DNA of 17,764 nucleotides, from contig WELB01000056.1 of assembly GCA_009602725.1 (NCBI GenBank), positions 8,056-25,819 on the forward strand, in the 5' to 3' direction. Below the pieces are notes generated by a model, which did not search any database, was not told the DNA's origin, and worked only from the letters and a program-made list of their open reading frames with translations. Below are positions 1 to 13,200 of the stretch, piece by piece. The first letter of the stretch is position 1, and each line of letters starts with the position of its first letter. Source of the stretch: Spirogloea muscicola (lineage: Eukaryota > Streptophyta > Zygnematophyceae > Spirogloeales > Spirogloeaceae). The translations under genes and the position numbers were made by a program.

Positions 1-17
1 CCCCGCGCCGTCTCTTG

Positions 18-57
18 CGGCGGCGGCGGCGGCGGCGCTGACGGCGGCGGCGGCGGC
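18..57. repeat. CGG trinucleotide tract in the 3' end of an intron
   Basis: Two CGG runs flank GCTGAC (36-41), which resembles a branch point, and lead to the CAG acceptor at 57-59 of the quinone oxidoreductase gene. The tract replaces the usual pyrimidine-rich stretch. It is simple-sequence DNA. Confidence 0.7.
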
Positions 58-59
58 AG

Positions 60-2190
60 GTGCTGCGGGTGGAGGACGTGGGCGTGGGCGAGCCGGGCGA
101 GGGCCAGGTGCGGCTGCGCCACACCGCCGTCGGCCTCAACTACATCGACGTCTACTTCCGCACCGGCCTCTACCCGCCGCCCGGCGGCCTGCCCTTCACG
201 CCAGGTCCGCCACACCACCATTAATCCCATATCATGATTAGATGGGGAAAGGGTCTTCCAGTAACAGGCCGGTGGCTGTGACTGGCCGGCCCAGAAAAGA
301 TAATGGATACCGTTTGAAAGGGCCAGAAAAGCGTTGAGGCAAGCGACTGAATTGGTTACCGGGTGCCCATATGAGGACACTATGCGGCTTCTCGTCACTA
401 ATCGTGGGCGTCTTTCAAAGCACGGACGGAACATGTCCCCACACTCCTTGCTACTGCTAAGCTGCAGAGTCAGATGATGGGGATCAGATGGTAGAGAAGG
501 GACACGAGTGATGGTACCTACACTAGTCTGTATCGTAGTCCGCGTAGCCCGCTCCCACTAAGCTGCAGATGAGGGTACAGATATAGAGAAGGGATACGAG
601 TGATGTTTCTAAAACTAGTCTGTATCAGTGTACGCTAAGTAGAAGAAAACCCATTTGCCGTTGCTGAGCTGAGCGCCGAGAGATGGCCTGTGCAGGCAGC
701 GAGGGCGTGGGCGTTGTGGTGGCCGTCGGGCCGGGGCCGTCGGCGTGGAGGCTGGGCGACCGTGCTGCGTACGCCGGGCGCGGCGGCTTCGGCTCGTACG
801 CCGAGGAGCGCCTGATCGATGCTGACCGCCTCGTGCCGCTGCCGGCAGTCATCGATGACGTCACCGCTGCCGCCTCCATGCTCAAGGGCATGACCGCGCA
901 ATTCCTCCTTCGCACCTGCTTCAAGGTCGGCCGCCGTGATCTCAAAGCGCACTCAACTCCACCTCAACCAACGCTGGACCCAATAATTCCAACCCCTAGT
1001 TCTGTAATCTTAAACCCAAAACGCCACTGTCAGGCAGAACTTGCTGTCGCTGCAAGCATTTTCAGCTCAAGAGGCTACTGCCAGCTCTCTAATCTTCTAA
1101 TCGAATCTAATGTCATATAAGGAGGGTGAGACTTTGTAATTGGTCAGCGCACCTGTTAGCAACTTGGCGAGCCCGGTTGTCAGCCCAACAATGTGACCGG
1201 CCAGTTGCTGCCAAGTGCTGCTGTTTGAGCCCCTCCCTGCTGATGATCTGACGGCCAAACTCCTGGATGTCACTTGGCTGTCATATGATGCTCAATATAG
1301 CGTCAGACTAGAACTCACTTCAAAGCACACAATGAACAAGCCTTGCAGCTCAATGTGTACTAATAGAAACTCCCTAAGCCGTAGAGCTGGAACTGTCATC
1401 CCTTGCTCTTTTGATGCTGAGTCCTGTTAGACACGCAGTCTCGAGAAGCACAAGGCCAGCGCTGCGAGCTTGCAGCCATCGGCCCTGACAGGTGTTGCTG
1501 GCGGCTGCAGGTGGAAATGGGCCACCGAGTGCTCGTGCATGCGGCGGCTGGCGGCGTTGGATCGCTGCTTTGCCAGTGGGCGCGCCACCTCGGCGCCATC
1601 GTCATCGGCACCGTCTCGTCAGATGCCAAGGCGGCGCAGGCGCTTGCTGACGGTGCCCACCATGCCATCGTGTATACGCGTGACAACGTCGTCGAGCGCG
1701 TCCGCGCTCTTACCGACGGTGCTGGCGTGCACGTCGTTTATGACTCCGTCGGCAAAGATACCTTCGAGGTGCGAACGTGCCCAAGCTGCTGCAGAATGCT
1801 TGGCTTGAGCTTGCACGGGACCTGACCTTAATTGATTGATTCCTGTCCTTCATTTAGCCCTACTGGATTCAAATGCTCACACAGATGTCGCTGGAATGCC
1901 TGGCGGTGCGTGGCATGCTAGTGAGCTTCGGCCAAGCATCAGGCCCTGTTCCACCGGTGCCGCTGCAGAAGCTTGCCGCCAAGTCACTGTATCTCGCACG
2001 GCCCTCGCTCATGGACTACACAGAGACCCGCGAGGACTTGCTGCGCTCTGCCGGGGAGCTCTTTGCAGTGATCAGCGGCAAACTCGTCGTGCCTCGCGTG
2101 GAGCGCACATATGCGCTTGCTGATGTCGCCCAGGCGCATGCCGACCTGGAGGCCCGCCGCACCACCGGGTCCTGCGTCCTCATACCATAG
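60..2190 (+). CDS. NAD(P)H:quinone oxidoreductase, zeta-crystallin-like (5' partial, 4 exons visible)
   Basis: Medium-chain dehydrogenase/reductase of the quinone oxidoreductase (zeta-crystallin) type, which reduces quinones with NADPH and needs no catalytic zinc. Exons join in frame as 60-204, 696-925, 1511-1768 and 1885-2190 (TAG), giving 312 visible residues; the family is about 325, so only about 10 to 15 N-terminal residues, or a longer targeting peptide, are missing. The exon at 60 follows a CAG acceptor, and an in-frame TGA at 39-41 with no ATG after it shows the start lies upstream. Family motifs appear in order: GLNYIDVYFRTGLYPP in the GroES-like domain, then GDRAAYAG, SMLKGMTAQFLLR, the Rossmann nucleotide-binding stretch VLVHAAAGGVGSLLCQWA (around residues 133-150), VVYDSVGKDTFE, and near the end ARPSLMDYTETREDLL and LEARRTTGSCVL. 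The codons at the 204/696 and 925/1511 joins restore conserved residues (FTP-G-SEGVG and FK-VEMG). The gene converges on ALAD, and a decayed copy of its 3' half lies downstream. Subcellular location cannot be read. Confidence 0.93.
267..297 (+). repeat. Possible member of the GGCTGTG...GGCCRGCCC palindromic repeat family
   Basis: GGCCGGTGGCTGTGACTGG followed by CCGGCCCAG is an imperfect palindrome in the first visible intron. It resembles the better copies near 9151 and 17014 (core GGCTGTGARAGGCCAGCCC). The similarity is short, so membership is tentative. Confidence 0.35.
457..626. repeat. Diverged tandem repeat, two units, inside an intron
   Basis: Two units start with the same CTAAGCTGCAG (457 and 558, period 101 bp). 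Both continue with TAGAGAAGGGAYACGAGTGATG and end in ACTAGTCTGTATC (522-534 and 614-626). Small deletions shorten the second unit by about 9 bp. The pair sits in the 491-bp intron (205-695) of the quinone oxidoreductase gene; no coding role is seen. Confidence 0.75.
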
Positions 2191-2283
2191 GCACGCTGGC
2201 ACTGCCAGATGTATTTACAGTAATGGACTCGACAATTGTGCATAAGGCAGTGAGGTGATACTTGAGGGTGACTTGCTGCCGAC

Positions 2284-2288
2284 TGTAA
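2284..2288 (+). terminator. Possible TGTAA polyadenylation signal
   Basis: TGTAA lies about 94 bp after the quinone oxidoreductase stop codon. TGTAA is the usual poly(A) signal in chlorophyte green algae. A five-base word is common by chance, so this rests on position and the presumed lineage. Confidence 0.3.
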
Positions 2289-2555
2289 CACCAGTGATTC
2301 GTTTGAGGAGGATACTGAAAAATTATTTCTCTGGAAGTCTTACCCAATTGTGATACATAGATTCCCTGCTGTGACCCATTGCAACCTCAGCTTCCACTTT
2401 GGAGAATATAGTCATCTTAGGCAACACTGACTGCACTTTTTGTGACTGAGATAGTATACGACCGTATTTGTACTCTGCACACATCCTGCAGTTATCTATG
2501 TTAACAATACTACATTACAGGCAAATAAGTAGCAACGTCAAGACTTGCAATCTCT

Positions 2556-2714
2556 TCAGAAGCGCTCACTGCCAAGGACATATACAGTCCGGCTGCTGTG
2601 TGACTGAGGCTGATAAGCTGCGCCAGCGCTCTTGATGCACACAAGCGAGTCCATCCTGTCTGGCTCCTCGCCATGCATTGCTCTAACCTTAACTTTGGCA
2701 TGCTCGCTGGTCAC
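2556..2714 (-). pseudogene. Decayed copy of the last ALAD exon
   Basis: Read on the minus strand, this stretch parallels the intact last ALAD exon at 3826-3993. It keeps the CAG acceptor, then Q-V-T-S-E-H-A-K-V-K, A-M-H-G, then [12 protein letters not shown], and ends in S-E-R-F and TGA (2558-2556). The copy is 9 bp shorter than the true exon. After SAGA the conserved [13 protein letters not shown] is replaced by unrelated residues, so the barrel's final strand is lost. No matching upstream ALAD exons were found between here and the next fragment. I infer a relic of a tandem duplication rather than a functional or alternative exon. Confidence 0.85.
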
Positions 2715-2984
2715 CTGTAACAAGTGTTGCAGAGGTCTGCCAGGAAAAGCTGCTGTAGGATTTACAGACATGTCACGCACACACTTAGCCTGTGGGCGTT
2801 ACACAAACCAAGTCCTATGTTGGTCATACTTTTAATTGAGCTGTTACCACGCCACTGGGCAGGGTCCTTGACCGCAAGACAATGCACACTGCTGTGAATG
2901 GCTTTGACAGAGAATATTGAATCTGGTCTGATTGACCAGGACTGTGATCCCCAATACTCAAGCATCGCATGTCACTGCAGAAAT

Positions 2985-3545
2985 TTTAGACCCCATGATA
3001 TGGCACAGGCACTCGACCAATGGTCTCCACCATGACATGTTGTACACACATGATGACTCGTCAAGCACATCCACGCCCTCGCCAATAGTGCTGCGTGCAG
3101 CTTGTGTACAACCAAAATTGGCAATTGTGACTTCAAGGTGTGAACGTGCCAAAGCTGCTGCACAGCTGCTCGAGGTGAGACTGTGTGGGGAGACGACAAA
3201 CTTAGCTAATCCCAAACCTTTCGTTTTACTCACTTGAGATGCCTTGACGAGGTTTGATGGAATGCTTGGCACGGTGCGTTCTGATTGTGAGCTTCAGCCA
3301 AGCACCGGGCCTTGTACCACTGGTCGCGTGGCAGAAGCATGCTGCCTCCTGTTCCTCGCACGGCCCTCGGCCATGGAGTACACAGTGATCCACGGGGACC
3401 TGCTGCGCTCCACTTGCAAGCACTTCCCAGTATTGGCAGCTAACTGTAGTGCCTTAGGTGTAGCGAGATTGTATATTTGCTAAAATCATGCAGGCACAAG
3501 CCGTCCTTAAGGCCCACCGCACCACTAGACCGGGCAACCTCATCC
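2985..3545 (+). pseudogene. Decayed copy of the 3' half of the quinone oxidoreductase gene
   Basis: The stretch aligns by eye with positions of about 1620-2180 in the intact gene. CACCATGACATGTTGTACAC matches the exon 3 region coding HHAIVYT; AAGGTGTGAACGTGCC (3136-3151) matches the exon 3 donor and start of the last intron; TGGAATGCTTGGC at 3258 matches the start of the last exon. GCACGGCCCTCGGCCATGGA (3359-3378) corresponds to ARPSLMDY, and CCCACCGCACCACTAGACCG (3511-3530) to ARRTTG. A net 4-bp loss near 3347 shifts the frame: the original frame then meets TGA at 3386-3388, while the shifted frame reads LFLARPSAMEYT...DLLRS and stops at 3481-3483. The exon 3 part no longer encodes the family sequence. 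It lacks the GroES-like and nucleotide-binding parts and cannot encode an enzyme. The left boundary is approximate. Confidence 0.85.
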
Positions 3546-3825
3546 AATCAGCAGGCTGCGACTTTTGTGTTCGTATAAGCTGACTTAGATGCACACATGA
3601 TTATTCATGAGGCAGTGAGGCGAACAAGAAGAGCTGACACAATAACTCTTCGGCCTGTGTTTGCAACCGTGAACCAGTGCTTGAGTTGCCTGAAATTTCA
3701 GCGCCGCCTTTTCAAGCACACTGCTGTGATGATTCACCTGCATTGTGCTTAATACACATCCTGTGACCACAGTAACCTCAGCTTTAGTAACAACTAATAG
3801 CATACAATCGTAAGAAATAGTCGTG

Positions 3826-7449
<3,624 letters not shown>

Positions 7450-7464
7450 CTGCGGCTGCTTTCT

Positions 7465-7497
7465 TCGGCGGCGGCGGCGGCGGCGGCGGAGGCGGCT

Positions 7498-7528
<31 letters not shown>

Positions 7529-7541
7529 AGCCGGCGGCGGC
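7465..7541. repeat. CGG/CCG tract upstream of the ALAD coding start
   Basis: Nearly uninterrupted CGG units on the plus strand (CCG on the ALAD strand), broken by GGA and GCT variants. The tract begins about 15 bp upstream of the candidate ALAD ATG at 7449-7447, so it probably lies in the 5' untranslated region or the promoter-proximal part of the gene. It makes long arginine, alanine or glycine runs in all frames, which are not evidence of protein. Confidence 0.8.
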
Positions 7542-8482
7542 GATGGCGTGGGGTTTGGATTTCGTCGATTGCGGAGCGGCAACGAGGGCCTGACGATTCG
7601 TTGGGCGGCGCAGCCCTATCCGTTCGTCCTGACACTGGGGACACGGGATTGGCGGATACGTTGAGCTGGGCTACTAGTTAAGAGCTGTATTAGGACTAAA
7701 CGCATTGCCCAGGACCCGGAGAAATAGCATCACTCGGTTGGGGCTCAGGCGAGAGAGAAGGCGCGCGCGGTGCGCATGAAATTGATTGGGAGGCCAATTC
7801 TAGCCTTACAAATGTCCTGTTAACTGGGTAATGAGCTGGCTGAGGGCAGAAAGAAAGGAGCACGGCGGCCCTGTTGGAGTGAGTAACCTTATTCTCACTG
7901 GACCCCCTTTGTTTAATTTGAAAGAATGCTGAGAATACGTCGTCGACAAGTACAAACTGGAGCGTTTGCTAGGCAAGCTCAAACTTGCTTAGACTACCAC
8001 CTTCTGAATATTATCTCGAAGCTGGTGGGCTTATGGTGCTTGAACCAGTGCCACTCGAGCAACCATAAGATTGGCTTGGGCATCGTTTGGTTGCTTTTAG
8101 TGCATCGTTGCGGTCATTAATAAAAGAGAGACTTGTCCTTTTCTATATCGAGTTCCCCAGCTCTGGCCCGATAAGAAGTCGACTTTTCTGGCTCTTTCCT
8201 GGACGTGAACAAGGAGAGATAGAGAGAAGAGACGAGAGCGTGAGAAGGTGCGCGGTGCACATGAGATGAATAGCAGATCAAGCCGAGCCAGTGACCTGTT
8301 CAGGCGAAAGAGTGCCATGAATGGGGCCACACAAACCAGAAAGCGTGAACATCATATTGAGCTGTAATTATGAGAGCACAAGATTTGGCACAAGGGGCTT
8401 GTTTGTTGCACGCTGCGATGGCAGGATATATAATTGGTGTTGCTTCGTCAGAGGAACTGTCTGCGACCGAAGAGATTATAAA

Positions 8483-8525
8483 GCAGCTCTTTCAAAGTAA
8501 GGCAATGGCTAAAAGCCAGCCGGAT
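8483..8525 (+). repeat. Short copy of the dispersed palindromic repeat family
   Basis: GCAGCTCTTTCAAAGTAAGGCAATGGCT (8483-8510) differs by four bases from 16963-16990, then passes directly into AAAAGCCAGCC. In the copy near 16963-17050 these two parts are separated by the GGGGGCAAGGGCTGTG section, so this copy appears internally deleted. Confidence 0.6.
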
Positions 8526-8720
8526 GTATAAGAGAGAGAGCCGTAAACCCAAAAGGTCTAAAGGGCCGGAAGGTGCACAAATCAACAAGATTACTTACCT
8601 TGACTTGCGGTGACTTCTGCGAGTGGGCGCTCAAAATCCGCTTACCAGCAAGTGCAGATCGTTAAGCAGAGGGCGGAACCCTGTCGACGCCCACTGGGAC
8701 GGAGCCCCTTCAGATTTGAT

Positions 8721-8965
8721 GTGCAGGACGTCCACGGTGGGACAGGGTACTTCAAAGGGTGCGACATCTGCCCGTTCCCAGGAAACATGGTCAGTGTCCA
8801 TATGCATTGTCCGGTAATCGCTATCTATTATTTTGCCATTCAGCCTTAGCTGACATTCACCATACTGTGCAAGAGGTCCAGGGCGGGACAGAGTATCTCG
8901 GAGTGTGCAATATCCTCGGATTTCTCAGAAGCCATATTTATTGTCCGTTTACTGCTGCCTATTAT
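8721..8965. repeat. Diverged tandem repeat, two units, protein-like divergence pattern
   Basis: Unit A, 8721-8831 (111 bp), and unit B, 8867-8965 (99 bp), align from GTGCARGA to TATTAT with a 12-bp (four-codon) difference. Read from their first base, A gives VQDVHGGTGYFKGCDI and B gives VQEVQGGTEYLGVCNI, and both end near CP...A.YY. Many differences fall in third codon positions or are conservative. The units are 146 bp apart and so in different frames; B ends at a GTAAGT donor-like site (8969-8974) and A starts beside a TGTGCAG acceptor-like site. This could be a relic of duplicated exons, but no gene was recognised. Confidence 0.55.
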
Positions 8966-9150
8966 CAAGTAAGTCGAGCCCTTCTACACCCAGAACCATA
9001 CTAGCGAACGGTGTCATGGACGAGTCTCGCAATCATGAAACTTAGCGGCTGTTGCATCCTTTGGAGCACCCAATCTGACCCCTAAATTGCATCTTAGAGT
9101 ACAGAGCAGACTCCAGGCCAGGTAACAGAATAAACTGTAAGCTCATCCAA

Positions 9151-9179
9151 AGGGGAAGAGGGCTGTGAAAAGCCAGCCC
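9151..9179 (+). repeat. Copy of the dispersed palindromic repeat family
   Basis: AGGGGAAGAGGGCTGTGAAA followed by AGCCAGCCC matches the core of the copies at 16881-16908 and 17014-17050 with few differences. The arms GGGCTG and CAGCCC can pair. Confidence 0.65.
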
Positions 9180-10204
9180 GAGATGACAAAGAACTTAGTA
9201 GACAGTGGTCAATTGATTTTGTAAGGGACAACTACATGAGATACCAGGAATGCTCAGGAACCCGGAAATGTCGCATCCTTTGGGTTACAGTGTCCTGCCC
9301 TGGACCTCTCGCGCGTTTCCAGAAGTGCGTTGAAAGAGTTGCATATGAGCCGCATCGAGCACATTTACGCCCTAGACGCGGCACTTGTTAGCAGCAAAGT
9401 CTCATTGTCTGATTGATTTTGACATGATCCACTTCTGCATACTTGTACAAGTTGGCGCGTCCATCGCATGGTTCAGCTCATGGCTTGTCAATTACCCGTC
9501 CAATGGCCAGTCCAGTGCTCCAGACCACACTATTAACGGCTCAATCATTGCCCTTCTGATCAGTACTGCATCATCTCGCTTACCAAGTGTATCTAAGCTC
9601 ATTGCAGGGTATGCTTGGTATCCTTTCATCAATTACAGGCGTTCACTTGCCTTAAGAGTGAGGTTGCATCAACTGGGTACCACATCAGGTCACCTTGTCA
9701 GGTCAACAAGGGTGAAAGCTTCACGCCACTGAAACAAAACGCAGAGGCGTCCGATAACCCCTCCCCAAAGCCAGCAACAGACAAAGCAGTATATCAGGTG
9801 AGTCATGATAAGCTACCGTCTGTTCGTGCCTGTTTTGCAGCATAGGACCTCATCCTCATATTCAGAAGTGAAGGTATCAAACCCCAACACAGAAATCAAA
9901 GTGGAGCAGGTCAGAATCAGAACAGACAGTATCCATGCAAGGAGAGCTTGTTCAAGATACTGAATGTCACCATTATAGCGACTTGGGTATCAGTCAATTC
10001 TGTTCACTCCTTTCATGCGGCATCAGCACATCGGCCGCTGTTTCTGGCAATTTTGTTCATCTCGAGCGAGTCACCAGCCACAGAGAACATCACTAGCAAC
10101 CTTCGAAGCCCTCAGCCAATATCGTGACTGCATCACGCCTGCAAGTGTCACAGATACCTTTGACAGAAAATTGACCTTCCTCCATCACTGTCTACAAGGT
10201 GCTC

Positions 10205-13200
10205 CTACTTCTCCTCGGCTGGCTGCGGCCTCGACGCCGGCCGCCACAGATTGGCGGGCCGCTCACTGGGCCGCTCTGGCTCGCGCCGGCTGTCCCGCCC
10301 CATATCACGATCGCGACTGCTGCCCCAGCGGTCCATGCTGCTGCCGCCTCGAGGGCCATCAAAGCTGGGCCGGTCGCCAGCGCCCATCCGCTCCCGGTCG
10401 CGGTCAAACGCGCCGCTACCGGGCCGTGGAGGCCCATCCCCATACCTGTCGTTTATGGGGCCACGACCAGGGGGGATCTCAATGCGACTAGGCGGGACAT
10501 CGCCACGAGCTGACGGAGGCCGGTATGCGCCGGCACGTGCTGTGGGTGGCTCATAGCGCCCTGGCGCGCCGCGAGACGGTGGTGCACCATCCGGTGGCAG
10601 AGCCTCCTCCTGTCCTCGGCGCGACCACCTGTCCTCCCGGTCGGCCGCCGAGACGGCTGGCGGCGGCGGCGGCGGCGCCCTCTCCTCGCTCGCTGCCACT
10701 GGAGCCCGGCGTGTCCATCGGTCCTCTTGGTCCGCTGAGGGCCTGCTTGGCGGCGGCGCCTCGTCGCCGCGAGCTCGCGAGGCGGGAACAAACTTTGATG
10801 GCAGCCTCGCGGCGTCCGCTTTGGCCTTCTCCTCAGCCTCCAGCTCCCGCTGCCGCTGCTTTGCTGCTATCTCCTCGAGCTTCCGTAGTCGCTCCTCCTC
10901 CTCCTCCTTCTTCCTCTCTCTCTCTGCTCAACCACAGCACCCCAGACTCATGGTGTCAGCAGCCCAATCTCTGCAACTTTACTGCTCATGACCGTAATAA
11001 TTGTTGCTGTGAATATGACAGAGTCACATAGACAACAGAAAGACACTCAATATTATGACCACAGTGTGTGTTCTGTATCCTTCAATGATGTCACATACAT
11101 GCTGGCAATACCGGCAACTTAGTGCGGTCTGGTAACAGCTGCCTGTTAAGTTGAGCCTAATCATACAAGAGGATGCTGAACAATCAAATATTATCAGACA
11201 TTAGAGCTGTTGCCAGACCCTAGCTCACCTTCCCGCTTGCGCTCCTCCTCCTCCTCCATGAGCTTGAGCAGGCGGGCCTCCTCTGTGCGCCGGTAGTACT
11301 CCATCTTCTGGCGCCGCACCTTCTCCTGGTGCTTGATCTCGCGGATCTCAGCAAGCCGCTCCTCACGTTCGCGGTTGAGCCTCTCAAACTCTTCCTGTCT
11401 TCTGCTCATCACCTGCTTCTGGAACACCTCCTGCAAAAAGACCAAGCATAACAACAACATATCACTACATGAAAACATTTGATCTTGCTGTACTTGCCCG
11501 CACTCCAGACTTACCACACTACAGCTCATTCAGATCAACAACTTGTAATGATTTGCACAAATTAAATGACCCAATCAATCTCCATTGAAAACAGGTGGCA
11601 GGAGGTGCGTCAGCAACTGCCGCAACACTGACATCCTGGATAAATGCTGATTTGTTTACCTCATCTTCAACCATACGCATAAGGCGCTGCTTCTCCAGGA
11701 GGTCCGCAGCATGTTTTGCTTTGCTCTGCTCCATGAGCAGCTGCAAGGAGGGGCAAAAGACTAATTTCAGCAAGAGCAGCACACTTGCTGCAATGAGCTT
11801 TCATATACAAATGTGAGAAAGTGCATCTGACTGCTGAGAGGCCGTCAAGGCTCAAGCCAAGACCTGCATTGAACACAGGCTGACGGGCCTCCCTGAGGTC
11901 GTCGTCTTTACAATAACAATTTTTGTTAGTATGCTTTCTTATGACAACCTCCCGGGTTTTAACACAATGCTCATTAATTGTGATTGTTCTACTGAGCGCC
12001 TGTGATACAGTCTGGGATGCACACCTGCTGCTGCTCGTTGTGATACACCTCATCGTCCAGCAAGCGCTGCTTGAATGCAGCCTCGATGAGAGGCCTCTCC
12101 TCCTCACGCTTGGCGCGCTCGAAGTGGTCCATGGTCTTTGACAGCTTGAGGAGCTTCCGCTCATTCTCCTGCCTCTCCTTTATCTGCTCGCTGAGCGCTT
12201 CCTCCATCAGCTGGCGCTTGTCTAGCTTCCTTTCGCCATCCTGTGGAATATACAAAGAGCATATCAGGATAACAATGTAGGTCCAACTCAAGCAGCTTCT
12301 CACCATGTGCATTTTAACCCAGGGTGCGTAATCAGCAGTGCAATCAACATCACACAATGACCAGCCATTCTTGGACATGGATGACTCTCTTTCTTTCACT
12401 CTGCGTAAGATAGCGATGAAACAGCAGCCAATTCAATAGATAAGACATTCAGTGCTATTACTGTAATAAGACACAATTAACCATGGAAATCTTGTCATTT
12501 ATCCACGAGTACAGCTAAGACATAGAACAGCCCATGCTGCAGGGTGCTCACCGCAGCCTCAGCGCCGGGTTTCTTGCCCTTCTTCCCCTTGCGCTTCTCG
12601 GTCTCTGCCAAGAGCTGGCGCGCCTCCTCGAGCTCCTTCTCCTCAATGTCCTTCTTGATGCGCTCCTCCTCCCGCCTGGCTGATTCCTGCGCCAGCCGCT
12701 TGCTCTCCGCCTCCTCCGTCTGCTTCTGCTGCTTCAGCTTCCTTGTCTCCTCTTCTCTCTCCTGCAGCAACAAGGTGGTGAAAAGTGGGAAGAGTCAAGA
12801 TCCACAAAATACTCCAAGAACAGAATGGGCTCTCAAGAAGCACTCACGATGGACTCCTCTCAAGGTCCTCAGACCCTGAATGTTTCGTCCAGAAATGACA
12901 GCGAAGCTTCCCAGCCATCCTGATACTTAAACACATACAGGAGGGCTGATGCAATGGCTTCCTCACCTTCTCAATTATTTCGCGTTCCTGCTCTTCCTTC
13001 CTCCTTTCAATGATGACCTTCCTAGACAGCAGCCTCTGGTGTTCCTTCTCAACCACAGCCTGCAGCTCGCGGAACGGCACCCTGCGTGCCTTCTCCTTCT
13101 CAACAGGCGCAGGATGGATCAGACCAATGGCTCTGTTGAATCTCTTCGTCAAGGTAATGAGATGACCTTTTATCTTATCTGCTTCCAGGTCCTGCAAAGC

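Larger units (their letters stand above)
7680..10204. other. 2.5 kb between the ALAD 5' end and the eIF3a 3' end, no convincing gene
   Basis: This should hold the ALAD promoter (right of about 7550) and the eIF3a 3' untranslated region (left of 10205). Open frames here are short, use codons unlike the neighbouring genes and show no family motifs. Recognisable contents are a diverged tandem repeat (8721-8965) and two members of a palindromic repeat family (8483-8525 and 9151-9179). I found no tRNA cloverleaf and no transposase or reverse transcriptase motif. Confidence 0.6.

Noticed and set aside
7751-8270. Possible duplicated block (GAGAAGGCGCGCGCGGTGCG near 7755 and GAGAAGGTGCGCGGTGCACA near 8242)
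   Set aside because: The shared stretch is short and low-complexity, and flanking bases do not align convincingly.
8610-8849. 79-codon plus-strand frame as a stand-alone gene
   Set aside because: The N-terminal half has no counterpart in the second repeat unit and no known motif. Only the tandem repeat itself is supported.
9385-9732. 115-codon plus-strand frame with some hydrophobic stretches
   Set aside because: No motif, no splice-supported extension and a codon pattern unlike the neighbouring genes; likely chance.
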